Below, one piece after another: positions 26,443 through 34,774 of a stretch of DNA of 37,002 nucleotides. Each line of letters opens with the position of its first letter. Position 1 is the first letter of the stretch. Origin of the DNA: Muribaculaceae bacterium (GTDB taxonomy: Bacteria > Bacteroidota > Bacteroidia > Bacteroidales > Muribaculaceae); assembly GCA_029055345.1 (NCBI GenBank), contig JAIDDJ010000008.1:1-37002 (forward strand), given 5' to 3'. A model generated the notes under the pieces. The model worked only from the letters and a program-made list of their open reading frames with translations, did no database searches and was not told the origin of the DNA. The position numbers and the translations under genes are program-made.

Positions 26443-28152
26443 ATGTTGAAAAGATTCTTTATATCTATATTGATGATGGCCGCCGCGCATTCGGCGGCCA
26501 TCTCAGCCTTTCCCGAAGGCTATTACGACTGTATGGACGGCCTAAAAAAAGAAGACCTGAAGGCCGCTGCCGGTCAATGCGTTCGCGCCCACTCTCAGTT
26601 GGTTTACTATGATCTCCCTAATTACTGGATTTACTCAGATGTTTACCCCGAACTGGTCAACGGGTGCAAGCGGTGGTGGGATATGTATTCCGACAATCTG
26701 TATCTTATTCAGCCCGGATTGACCGGTAAGCAAAGCTTCTCCGCTAATAGGATGCAACGCGAACATGCGGTCCCTAAATCTTGGTGGAAGGCTAACGGTA
26801 GTGTCGAATACACCCCGGCTTACTCCGATATGTGGAATCTTTACCCCAGCGATGCCGATGCGAATCAGGCTAAACTCAATTATCCCTTTGGCGAGACAAG
26901 ATCAATTTCGTTCGACAACGGAATCTCTAAAGTCGGTCTCCCGAAATCCGGATATGGCGGTGGCGCTTCTCACGTGTTCGAACCGGCTGATGAATACAAA
27001 GGCGACTTCGCCCGCGCAATTTTCTATATGGCGACGGTTTATGACGAACTCCCCTGGGCTTATACATATATGTTCGTCAGGAATTCTTATCCATCCCTCC
27101 TTCCTTGGGCTTACAATATGCTTCTCCAATGGGCCAGACTCGACCCCGTCAGTCAAAAGGAAATTGACCGCAACGATTATGTCCAACAGTTTCAGGGAAA
27201 CCGAAATCCTTTCATAGATTTCCCGGAACTCGCAGAATATATCTGGGGACAACGCACCTCGCAGGTGTTCAAATTATCCGAACAAGGTGGCTCCGGTGTA
27301 AATCCTCCTATCACCGGGGATCCGGAAATCTCTGCCCCCGTCAATGGCGAAGCTCTCGATTTCGGACCTGTCGCTGCCGGTTATTCGGTCAACCGCGCTC
27401 TCCAGATCAAGGGTAAAAACATGACAAGCCCCCTCTCGCTCCGTGTAGTGGGTGCCGACAAAAACTTATTTACTCCGGAAGTAACTTCCATTCCGGCCGA
27501 TATAATTAACCAGAACGGGGGATTCCTCCTGAATATCAAATATAATCCCCTTTCTACCGGAAACCACGAAGCCAAGCTAACCCTCTACGATGGAGGCATT
27601 GACGGAAGCATCGCCGTTACTCTCACCGGGCAGTCGGTTGATGTTCCCGCTCTCGGTTCGGTCCTCGCATTGCCGGCTACCGATATCACCGATAATTCCT
27701 ATACAGCAAATTGGAAAGCTGCTCCGACGCAGGCTGACTACTATACGCTGACGCGCGTGAGATATAACCCCGATGCCGAGGAAATCGATACTTACGAGAC
27801 AAGCGAGTTGTATTACAATATTTCCGACCGTAATCCGCTCATTCCCGAAAGCTACTACGTCACCTATAATTATCTCGGTGTCGAATCCCCCCTCTCCAAT
27901 TCTATTTACATTGCCGCTTCCGGTATTAATGACCCCCGATCTGATTCCCCGTTCCATGTATTTCCTTCAGTTGGCGGCGTTATCATCAGCAGGGCGCCCG
28001 CCGAAGCAGGTACGCTGTTCATTATGGACATATGCGGTCGGATTATCGATGTGATCATTGACCCGGAGGATAACTCTCTGATTCCTCTTTCCCCCGGAAT
28101 TTATATTATGCGTATCGACAACTCCGCTCCCCTCAAGGTTATTGTCCGATGA
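26443..28152 (+). CDS. Secreted endonuclease I (first of three), with Ig-like, FN3-like and sorting modules
   Basis: Endonuclease I (EndA/Vvn/Bsn family) is a secreted non-specific DNase. The 569-residue protein has a signal peptide (cleavage near ISA-F23). Its core has the catalytic pair Glu107-His108 in REHAVPKSWW and the metal-ligand Asn141 in PSDADAN. In the family's DLHHL-type segment this copy reads DMWNL, unlike its two neighbours. After the nuclease (to about residue 285) come an Ig-like choice-of-anchor-D/ASPM-type domain (about 295-400), an FN3-like domain (about 405-490) and a C-terminal module ending in PGIYIMRIDN...KVIVR that resembles a type A T9SS sorting domain. It lies 37 bases after the second lipoprotein. 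Confidence 0.88.
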   Translation: MLKRFFISILMMAAAHSAAISAFPEGYYDCMDGLKKEDLKAAAGQCVRAHSQLVYYDLPNYWIYSDVYPELVNGCKRWWDMYSDNLYLIQPGLTGKQSFSANRMQREHAVPKSWWKANGSVEYTPAYSDMWNLYPSDADANQAKLNYPFGETRSISFDNGISKVGLPKSGYGGGASHVFEPADEYKGDFARAIFYMATVYDELPWAYTYMFVRNSYPSLLPWAYNMLLQWARLDPVSQKEIDRNDYVQQFQGNRNPFIDFPELAEYIWGQRTSQVFKLSEQGGSGVNPPITGDPEISAPVNGEALDFGPVAAGYSVNRALQIKGKNMTSPLSLRVVGADKNLFTPEVTSIPADIINQNGGFLLNIKYNPLSTGNHEAKLTLYDGGIDGSIAVTLTGQSVDVPALGSVLALPATDITDNSYTANWKAAPTQADYYTLTRVRYNPDAEEIDTYETSELYYNISDRNPLIPESYYVTYNYLGVESPLSNSIYIAASGINDPRSDSPFHVFPSVGGVIISRAPAEAGTLFIMDICGRIIDVIIDPEDNSLIPLSPGIYIMRIDNSAPLKVIVR

Positions 28153-28190
28153 CACTATGACCCGCTCTTTCCATTATTTTTAAATATTCT

Positions 28191-28221
28191 TTTGTCGGAT
28201 AGAAATTAATTACTAATTTTG
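28191..28221 (+). promoter_or_regulatory. Internal promoter of the second endonuclease I gene
   Basis: TTTG at 28191-28194, 19 bases, then TAATTTTG at 28214-28221 is a complete match to the Bacteroidetes housekeeping promoter. Predicted start near 28228, about 25 bases before the ATG. It lies in the longest gap within the locus (99 bases). Confidence 0.8.
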
Positions 28222-28251
28222 CCGACAACGATTGAATCAAACCGAACATCT

Positions 28252-29832
28252 ATGAAATCTTTTTTCTGCTCTTTTTATACTTACTGTGCAGCAATTACCG
28301 GATTGCTCTCATTTTCTTCGGGAGCCTATGCATCTTATCCGGATGGATATTATGATTCTTTGAACGGTAAATGCGGCCGCCAGCTGATGCTCGCAATAAA
28401 GGCCGCCGTCGGCAACCATCATGTTATCTCTTATGGAACCGACACATGGAACGCCTTTAAAGATACGGATGTCCGCCGAATAAATGGTACCGACTACTGG
28501 TGGGATATGTATAGCAACGAACTCGTTCAGGTTTCTTCCGGTCATCCCGGCCTTAATATCGAGCATTCCGTAGCTAACTCCTGGTGGGGCAAAACCAAAA
28601 ATGACGCCTACAAGGATATTGTCCACTTGAACCCGAGTAACGCCGATGCTAATAGCCGTAAAGGAAACTATCCTCTCGCCGAACTCGCTTCCGTGACCTG
28701 GACCAACGGCGTCACTTCCATCGGTAAGGCTAAGTCCGGTCAGGGTGGAAATGCTTCCGTATGTTACGAACCTTGTGATGAATACAAAGGCGATTTTGCC
28801 CGCGTTTTCATGTATATGTTCACTATTTATGATGACATCTCATGGAAAGACAATACCGCTTGGATGTACGACACTTCTTCTTCACTCATGTTCAAACCCT
28901 GGGCAAGCTCCCTGCTACTCCGTTGGAGCGCGGATGATCCGGTGAGTGATAAGGAGCGCAACCGAAACGACGGTATTTACCGTAACCAGAACAACCGGAA
29001 TCCTTTCATCGACCTCCCTGACCTCGCCGAACATATCTGGGGAGCAAAAGCATCTGTGCCTTACAGCGTCAACGGCGGTGGCTCTGACCCCGGTACCGAT
29101 CCCGGAACAGACCCCGGAACAGACCCCGACACGCAGCAACTTTCTTACAGATGGCTTAAGGAATCAGACTCCAACCAGGGTGACTGGACGTTCGAGAATA
29201 TCGTTATGCCTTCTGCCGCCTCTTATATTTGGAGCTGGAAACAGTATAATGGCCTCGGCTATCTCAACAGTAGCGCATACATCAACAACACCCCATATCA
29301 GGCGGAAGCTTACGCTTGGAGCCCTACAGTTTCTTTTGCAAACGTCAAGACGGCTACTCTTTCTTTCTCGCATGCCGCAAAGTTCCAGACAACGCTGCGC
29401 GATAAGTGTAAACTCGTTGTGAAGGACGCTGACTCCGGCAATATCTCTGAAATCGATTTGCCCTCTTGGCCCACCGCAGGCTCTTGGACTTTTGCCGATT
29501 GTAAGAATATCGACCTTTCACGCTTCGCAGGTAAAAACGTTAAAATTGGATTCAAATATGCTTCTTCTTCGCAAGGAGCCGATACTTGGGAAATACGCAA
29601 CGTCAACCTCGACCTGACTCGTGTCACTTCTTCTATTTTCATGCCTCTTTCTCCTGAAGAAGAAGACGACAGTTTCCTCGTTGAAGTATGGGGCCGTAAT
29701 ATTATCGTTCCCGACGGTGCTGATATCTTTGACCTCAATGGCCGCAAATTTGACGGTAATGACCTGAATCCGGGCATCTACATCGTGGTAAAACCCTCGT
29801 TCCGCAAAGCCGTCAAAGTAATCATCAAATAA
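28252..29832 (+). CDS. Secreted endonuclease I (second), with PGTD linker, jelly-roll and sorting modules
   Basis: The 526-residue protein has a signal peptide (cleavage near AYA-S28) and the endonuclease I core with Glu104-His105 in IEHSVANSWW, His125 in DIVHLNPS and Asn134 in NADAN. A short linker made of PGTD repeats (encoded at 29086-29133) leads to a beta-sandwich (about 300-460) that closely matches the C-terminus of the first lipoprotein (EIWSW/YIWSW, HAA.FQTT, IGFKYASS, GADTWEIRN). The C-terminal 60 residues (VWGRNIIVPDGADIFDLNG, PGIYIVV, KVIIK) look like a T9SS type A sorting domain. The frame opens 11 codons earlier at 28219, but 28252 gives the signal peptide and follows the promoter. 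Confidence 0.9.
   Translation: MKSFFCSFYTYCAAITGLLSFSSGAYASYPDGYYDSLNGKCGRQLMLAIKAAVGNHHVISYGTDTWNAFKDTDVRRINGTDYWWDMYSNELVQVSSGHPGLNIEHSVANSWWGKTKNDAYKDIVHLNPSNADANSRKGNYPLAELASVTWTNGVTSIGKAKSGQGGNASVCYEPCDEYKGDFARVFMYMFTIYDDISWKDNTAWMYDTSSSLMFKPWASSLLLRWSADDPVSDKERNRNDGIYRNQNNRNPFIDLPDLAEHIWGAKASVPYSVNGGGSDPGTDPGTDPGTDPDTQQLSYRWLKESDSNQGDWTFENIVMPSAASYIWSWKQYNGLGYLNSSAYINNTPYQAEAYAWSPTVSFANVKTATLSFSHAAKFQTTLRDKCKLVVKDADSGNISEIDLPSWPTAGSWTFADCKNIDLSRFAGKNVKIGFKYASSSQGADTWEIRNVNLDLTRVTSSIFMPLSPEEEDDSFLVEVWGRNIIVPDGADIFDLNGRKFDGNDLNPGIYIVVKPSFRKAVKVIIK
29086..29133 (+). repeat. 12-bp coding tandem repeat (PGTD linker)
   Basis: Four adjacent 12-base units (starting at 29086, 29098, 29110 and 29122) encode Asp-Pro-Gly-Thr three times and a diverged Asp-Pro-Asp-Thr. 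The units differ by a few bases; the second and third are nearly identical. They form a flexible interdomain linker and could expand or contract by slippage without a frameshift. Confidence 0.85.
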
Positions 29833-29846
29833 TCAAATCCACCAGG

Positions 29847-29907
29847 TTTCCCAAGATTCCCAAAAATCCCAAAATTCCCAAGATTCCCAAATCTCCAAGA
29901 ATTTCCC
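29847..29907. repeat. Short imperfect tandem array between endonucleases 2 and 3
   Basis: About six to seven imperfect copies of an 8-10-base unit based on TTCCCAAGA fill most of the 85-base gap after the second endonuclease gene. The purine/pyrimidine strand asymmetry is strong (C/T with A on plus). No promoter match or T-tract terminator is seen in the gap. Confidence 0.8.
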
Positions 29908-29917
29908 TTTTACTCCT

Positions 29918-31702
29918 ATGAAAATTCTATTATCTTCCATAACTATCTTGTGCGCCTGCGCTCTGGCTTTCGCCGATATCCCCGATGGATATTACCAATC
30001 TCTCGACGGAAAGCAGGGTGCGCAGCTCAAGCAGGCTGTCCGACAACTCGCCGATGGCCACTCTGTCATTACGTACAGCACTAAAACTTGGCCCGCTTTC
30101 GAAAAAACCGATGTCCGAACAATTCGCGGCAAACAGGTGTGGTGGGATATGTATAGCAATAATATTGTCTATCTTCCCGAACACGCGGCCCTGAATATCG
30201 AGCATTCAGTAGCTAACTCATGGTGGGGTGGCAAAAAAGGCAGCACTGAGGCTTATGCCGACCTGTTTCACCTCAATCCGAGCGACCAGAACGCCAATAA
30301 TAAGAAAGGAAACAACCCTCCCGGCGATGTGACCGACCCCAGGATCCTGAATAACGGTATCCTGAAAATCGGAACCCCCGCTGACGGACAAGGCGGTGGT
30401 GCCTCTTCTGTTTTCGAACCCGCCGATGAATATAAAGGCGATTTCGCAAGAGCCTACTTCTACGTTTTTTCCACTTACGATAACCTAAGCTGGAAATCGG
30501 AATATGCCTACGTGTATCAGGACAATGGCGATCTTCAGCCATGGGCTGTGGAATTGCTTCTCCGCTGGAATAGTCTCGACCCGGTCGATTCAAAGGAAAT
30601 GGCTCGTAATGAAGCTGTCTTCGATCTCCAGAACAACCGTAACCCTTTCATCGACTATCCGCAACTTGCCGATTACATATGGGGACAAAAAGCCTCTTCC
30701 GTATTCTCTCTCTCCGATGAATCTCCCTCTCAGCCTGCCGACCGTCCCGCTCCCCCGGAATTCGATGATGTCCGCCTTACCGGGGTTAATACATATGCCG
30801 GCAGATGGTGGGACGGCACCGAAATCCCGGTGGCTCACTCTGACGGAAATCTGTTCATAAGCATAGATGGAGCCCCTTACGCCCCGGGCGATAAAATTAC
30901 CCTTGACCCCGCTGCTGATGCCGACGAGTCTCACTCGTTCGCTGCTTATACGGAAGCGGATGTCAATGGCGCGACTCTCCGAAGCCCTATCGCCCGACTC
31001 ACTATGACCGCCCGCGACCCGCTAATTGCCGATTACTCGGCCGCCCGTTGGCAATGCGTCACTAAAGCTGAACCTCTGAACCTTTCCGAAGGCCCGTTCA
31101 TTATCCTTGCCGCCCCGACGCTCCAGATTATGAGCACCGAAGGAGGAACTGCTTCTAACGCTTTCATGGAATGCGCCGGTTTTGTCGAATTCGATGATGA
31201 ACGCGTTGTCGAACTCCCTATTGACGCCGCTCTCGTGAGATTCGAACCTGTGTCAAACGGTAAATACCGCCTCATTGTCCGCGATATCTACGATCGATTC
31301 ATCGGTTCATGGAATGCTACCGCTAAAAATAAAATGAAACTCGAGCAGACCGCATACACTCCGGGAATCGGTGCTATCGCCGATGATGGCACTTTCTCTT
31401 TCACCTTCGATCAGTTCGGTTCGCTTCAATATAATGCTTCTCAACCCAGATTCCTTAATTATGAGACCAACCAGAAGCCTGTATATCTCTACCGGTTTAA
31501 GGACCTCAATGGGGGCTGGTCAGGGATTGATTCCGTTTACTCCGACTCCGAATGGGGTGTCGGTATAGATGGCAATAACATTATCGTTGACTCCGAAACC
31601 CGAGTCTTCGACCTTTCGGGGCGCATGGTCAATGGTAATCATCTCCCCAAGGGCGTATATATTGTCGTCAGCCCCAAGGGTTCTTATAAGGTCGCTCTCT
31701 GA
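29918..31702 (+). CDS. Secreted endonuclease I (third), with distinct beta-rich C-terminal region and sorting module
   Basis: The 594-residue protein has a signal peptide (cleavage after AFA near residue 19) and the endonuclease I core with Glu95-His96 in IEHSVANSWW, His118 in DLFHLNPSD and Asn127 in QNAN. Its core is closest to the second copy. After about residue 270 it carries a chitobiase-like beta segment (about 280-370) and a further beta-rich region (about 380-530; YRLIVRDIYDRF, SLQYNASQPRF, KPVYLYRF) not shared with the other two. The last 55 residues (IDGNNIIVDSETRVFDLSG, KGVYIVVSPKGSYKVAL) resemble a T9SS type A sorting domain. The gene follows the short tandem array and precedes korA by 56 bases. 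Confidence 0.88.
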   Translation: MKILLSSITILCACALAFADIPDGYYQSLDGKQGAQLKQAVRQLADGHSVITYSTKTWPAFEKTDVRTIRGKQVWWDMYSNNIVYLPEHAALNIEHSVANSWWGGKKGSTEAYADLFHLNPSDQNANNKKGNNPPGDVTDPRILNNGILKIGTPADGQGGGASSVFEPADEYKGDFARAYFYVFSTYDNLSWKSEYAYVYQDNGDLQPWAVELLLRWNSLDPVDSKEMARNEAVFDLQNNRNPFIDYPQLADYIWGQKASSVFSLSDESPSQPADRPAPPEFDDVRLTGVNTYAGRWWDGTEIPVAHSDGNLFISIDGAPYAPGDKITLDPAADADESHSFAAYTEADVNGATLRSPIARLTMTARDPLIADYSAARWQCVTKAEPLNLSEGPFIILAAPTLQIMSTEGGTASNAFMECAGFVEFDDERVVELPIDAALVRFEPVSNGKYRLIVRDIYDRFIGSWNATAKNKMKLEQTAYTPGIGAIADDGTFSFTFDQFGSLQYNASQPRFLNYETNQKPVYLYRFKDLNGGWSGIDSVYSDSEWGVGIDGNNIIVDSETRVFDLSGRMVNGNHLPKGVYIVVSPKGSYKVAL

Positions 31703-31758
31703 TTTAATTAATGAATACCAATTTTATAATACCATAAATAACACAAAAACATTGCGTT

Positions 31759-33609
31759 ATGTTACAAGAGACGAATGTGAAGGCCATTGATAAGGTCGTG
31801 GTCAGGTTCGCCGGTGACAGCGGCGACGGTATGCAGCTCGCTGGTAACTTATTCTCCAACATCTCCGCAGAGATTGGTGATGAAATCTCTACCTTCCCCG
31901 ACTATCCGGCCGAAATCCGAGCCCCGCAAGGCTCTCTTAGCGGTGTCTCCGGATATCAGGTGTCTGTCGGTAGAGGCGTCCATACTCCCGGTGATGAAGC
32001 GGATGTACTCGTTGCCATGAACCCCGCTGCTCTCAAAACCAACCTCCGTTATCTTAAACGCGACGGTATCGTTATCTGCGATGTCGATTCTTTCACTCCG
32101 GCCAACCTTAAGAAGGCCGAATATAAAACCGACGATCCCGTTAAGGAACTCGGTATCGACCCCCGAAGGATACTGCTCGTCCCGATGACCACTCTTCTGA
32201 AAAACACTCTCGCTGATTCGGGGCTCGACCAGAAGGCCATGATGAAGAGCAAGAATATGCTCGCCCTCGGTATCATTTGCTGGCTATTCGGCCGTCCCGT
32301 TGAAAACGTGCTCCGTAAACTCAAAACCAAATTCGCCAAGAAACCCGCTGTTTACGAAGCTAATGCGAAAGTGCTTCATGCCGGATGGGACTATGGTCAC
32401 AACACTCACAGCTCTCTCCCGGTATATCGAATTGATACTGCCGCTTCTAAACCCGGTATTTATACGGATGTCACCGGTAATACCGCCACTGCTTGGGGTC
32501 TTATTCTCGCTTCCGAAAAATCCGGTCGTCCCCTTTTCCTCGGGTCGTATCCTATCACCCCGGCTACTGATATTCTTCACGAACTCGCCAAGCGTAAGGA
32601 TCTCGGCGTTAAGGCCCTCCAGATGGAAGACGAAATTGCCGGTATTTGCTCCGCTATCGGCGCAAGTTATGCCGGCCATCTCGCTGTCACTTCCACTTCC
32701 GGCCCGGGGCTCGCCCTTAAATCGGAGGCTCTCGGCCTCGCTGTTATGGCCGAACTCCCTCTCGTCGCTGTCGATGTCCAGAGAGGTGGTCCCTCAACCG
32801 GTCTCCCCACAAAGACAGAGCAGACTGACCTGATGCAGGCTCTATATGGCAGAAACGGTGAATCTCCTTTATGCGTGCTCGCTGCCGTCAGCCCCACTGA
32901 CTGCTTCCATATGGCCTTCGAAGCTGCTCGTATCGCTATGGAATATATGACTCCCGTCATTCTCCTTACTGATGCATATATCGCCAACGGTTCTTCCGCT
33001 TGGAGAATACCGGAACCCGGCGACTATCCCGAAATCCATCCCCACGTCCTTCCCAAAGACCGACTCGAAGCCGGATGGAAACCTTACGATCGGGATGAAG
33101 ATACCTTGGCCCGTTTCTGGGCTATCCCGGGCACCGAAGGTGCAATGCACCGCGTTGGTGGTCTCGAAAAGGATAACGTCACTTCTGTCATTTCCACCGA
33201 TGGAGCCAATCATGAACTGATGGTCAAAAAACGTCGTGAGAAAATTGCCCGTATCGCCGATACGGTCCCGGAAGTCGTCCCGATGTGCAATGCCGATGCC
33301 GACACGATTCTCATCGGTTGGGGCGGCACTTACGGCCATCTGCTCACTGCCGCAACACAGCTCAACGAGATGGGACACCCCGTGGCTTTCTGGCAGTTCA
33401 GATACATTAACCCTATGCCTAAAAATGCAATCGAGGTCCTGAGCCGATATAAACGCATTATTGTTGCCGAACTAAACACCGGTATGTTTGCCGATTATCT
33501 GCAGATGCATATGCCCGGAAAGGAAATCTTGCGTATCAATAAGATTGAAGGCCAGCCCTTCCTCGTTAAGGAAATTGTAGATGGTGTAATCAAATTTATG
33601 GAGGACTGA
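31759..33609 (+). CDS. korA: 2-oxoacid:ferredoxin oxidoreductase, fused gamma-alpha subunit
   Basis: With KorB this enzyme oxidatively decarboxylates a 2-oxoacid (probably 2-oxoglutarate) to acyl-CoA with ferredoxin, or runs in reverse. The 616-residue protein has the gamma domain first (about 10-195; FAGDSGDGMQLAG) and the alpha (pyrimidine-binding) domain after (about 215-600; YPITPATD, RGGPSTGLPTKTEQ at 342-355). This gamma-alpha order and the GGPSTGLPTKTEQ signature fit KorA better than pyruvate enzymes. It is followed after 4 bases by korB. No strong promoter is visible in the 56-base gap upstream. Confidence 0.93.
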   Translation: MLQETNVKAIDKVVVRFAGDSGDGMQLAGNLFSNISAEIGDEISTFPDYPAEIRAPQGSLSGVSGYQVSVGRGVHTPGDEADVLVAMNPAALKTNLRYLKRDGIVICDVDSFTPANLKKAEYKTDDPVKELGIDPRRILLVPMTTLLKNTLADSGLDQKAMMKSKNMLALGIICWLFGRPVENVLRKLKTKFAKKPAVYEANAKVLHAGWDYGHNTHSSLPVYRIDTAASKPGIYTDVTGNTATAWGLILASEKSGRPLFLGSYPITPATDILHELAKRKDLGVKALQMEDEIAGICSAIGASYAGHLAVTSTSGPGLALKSEALGLAVMAELPLVAVDVQRGGPSTGLPTKTEQTDLMQALYGRNGESPLCVLAAVSPTDCFHMAFEAARIAMEYMTPVILLTDAYIANGSSAWRIPEPGDYPEIHPHVLPKDRLEAGWKPYDRDEDTLARFWAIPGTEGAMHRVGGLEKDNVTSVISTDGANHELMVKKRREKIARIADTVPEVVPMCNADADTILIGWGGTYGHLLTAATQLNEMGHPVAFWQFRYINPMPKNAIEVLSRYKRIIVAELNTGMFADYLQMHMPGKEILRINKIEGQPFLVKEIVDGVIKFMED

Positions 33610-33613
33610 TATC

Positions 33614-34639
33614 ATGGAAAACACTGAAAAGAAAGCTTTCATTCCAAGCGACTTCAAAAATAGTCAGAACGCTCGCTGGTGCCCCGGTTGCGGTGATCAC
33701 GCCATCCTCAACGTGCTCCATAAGGCTATGGCCGAACTCGGTGTGCCCCCTCACATGACCGCCGTAATTTCCGGTATCGGGTGCAGCTCAAGGCTTCCTT
33801 ACTATATGAACACTTACGGGATGCATACCATTCATGGCCGTGCGGCTGCTATCGCTACTGGCGTTAAGACTGCGAATCCCGAACTCACCGTCTGGCAAAT
33901 CTCAGGCGACGGCGACGGCCTCGCTATCGGGGGTAATCACTTCATCCACTCCGTCCGCCGTAATGTAAATATTAATATCCTTATCCTCAACAATAAAATC
34001 TATGGTCTGACCAAGGGACAGTACTCACCGACTTCCGAACGCGGCACTGTCTCCAAATCAAGCCCTTACGGCACTGTCGAGGACCCATTCATCCCCGCTG
34101 AACTCTGCTTCGGCGCCCGTGGAAATTTCTTCGCCCGAAGCTTCGACATGGCTCTCGATATCACTAAAGAGGTGATGGTCGCCGCCGCCCGTCATCAGGG
34201 GGCATCTGTCGTGGAAATCCTCCAGAACTGCGTGATCTTCAACGATGGAATCCACGCATATTTCGCTGATAAGGAAAAACGCGCCGACCATACGATTTTC
34301 CTTCGCCATGGCGAAAAAATGCTCTTCGGAAAAAACAAGGAGAAAGGTCTTGTCCAGGATGGTTTCGGCCTTAAGGCTGTTACTGTCGGTGAAGATGGAT
34401 ATACCATCGATGATGTCCTCGTCCATGACGCTCACGCGAAGGAAATTTATCTCCAGCAGCAACTCGCACTCATGGATGGCCACGACCTCCCACTCGCACT
34501 CGGAGTTATCCGCGATTACGACACTCTCGTCTATGATCAGGAAGTGCAGCGCCAGACAGATGATATCCATCAGAAGAAAGGATTCACCTCTTTACGCGAC
34601 ATGATTCTCCGCACTCACGAAACCTGGGAAATAAAATAA
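33614..34639 (+). CDS. korB: 2-oxoacid:ferredoxin oxidoreductase beta subunit
   Basis: The beta subunit binds thiamine diphosphate. The 341-residue protein has the WCPGCGDH motif near the N-terminus (Cys23, Cys26), GIGCSSR (about 54-60) and the ThDP/Mg motif GDGDGLAIGGN (98-108), followed by NNKIYGLTKGQYSPTS. This subunit type pairs with the gamma-alpha fused KorA immediately upstream (gap 4 bases). Length is typical of KorB (about 280-340). Substrate choice of 2-oxoglutarate is from family resemblance. Confidence 0.94.
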   Translation: MENTEKKAFIPSDFKNSQNARWCPGCGDHAILNVLHKAMAELGVPPHMTAVISGIGCSSRLPYYMNTYGMHTIHGRAAAIATGVKTANPELTVWQISGDGDGLAIGGNHFIHSVRRNVNINILILNNKIYGLTKGQYSPTSERGTVSKSSPYGTVEDPFIPAELCFGARGNFFARSFDMALDITKEVMVAAARHQGASVVEILQNCVIFNDGIHAYFADKEKRADHTIFLRHGEKMLFGKNKEKGLVQDGFGLKAVTVGEDGYTIDDVLVHDAHAKEIYLQQQLALMDGHDLPLALGVIRDYDTLVYDQEVQRQTDDIHQKKGFTSLRDMILRTHETWEIK

Positions 34640-34649
34640 TCCCAAAATA

Positions 34650-34681
34650 TTTGCTCATCCCGCAAAAAATGATTACCTTTG
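34650..34681 (+). promoter_or_regulatory. Promoter of tRNA-Pro
   Basis: TTTG at 34650-34653, 20 bases, then TACCTTTG at 34674-34681 is a complete match to the Bacteroidetes promoter consensus. The predicted start near 34688 lies 10 bases before the mature tRNA. It begins 11 bases after the korB stop. Confidence 0.85.
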
Positions 34682-34697
34682 CACTCGCAAACGAAAT

Positions 34698-34771
34698 CGG
34701 GGTGTAGCACAGTTGGTTAGCGCGCTACGTTCGGGACGTAGAGGTCGGGCGTTCGAGTCGCCTCACCCCGA
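34698..34771 (+). tRNA. tRNA-Pro (anticodon CGG)
   Basis: A 74-base cloverleaf with a perfect seven-pair acceptor stem (34698-34704 with 34764-34770) and discriminator A at 34771. The anticodon stem CTACG/CGTAG encloses the loop TTCGGGA, with anticodon CGG at 34732-34734. The T-loop TTCGAGT sits on a five-pair stem. The D-stem has one A-C mismatch. CCA is not encoded (CTG follows), as is usual in Bacteroidetes. Confidence 0.96.
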
Positions 34772-34774
34772 CTG

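Noticed and set aside
29847-29907. CRISPR or rho-type element in the short array
   Set aside because: Units are 8-10 bases, imperfect and without spacers; no defined regulatory class fits.
31759-34639. korA-korB as part of the DNA-scavenging locus
   Set aside because: They are central-metabolism genes with a separate function, and their adjacency (56 bases) is the only link. Cotranscription cannot be excluded, but function does not support membership.
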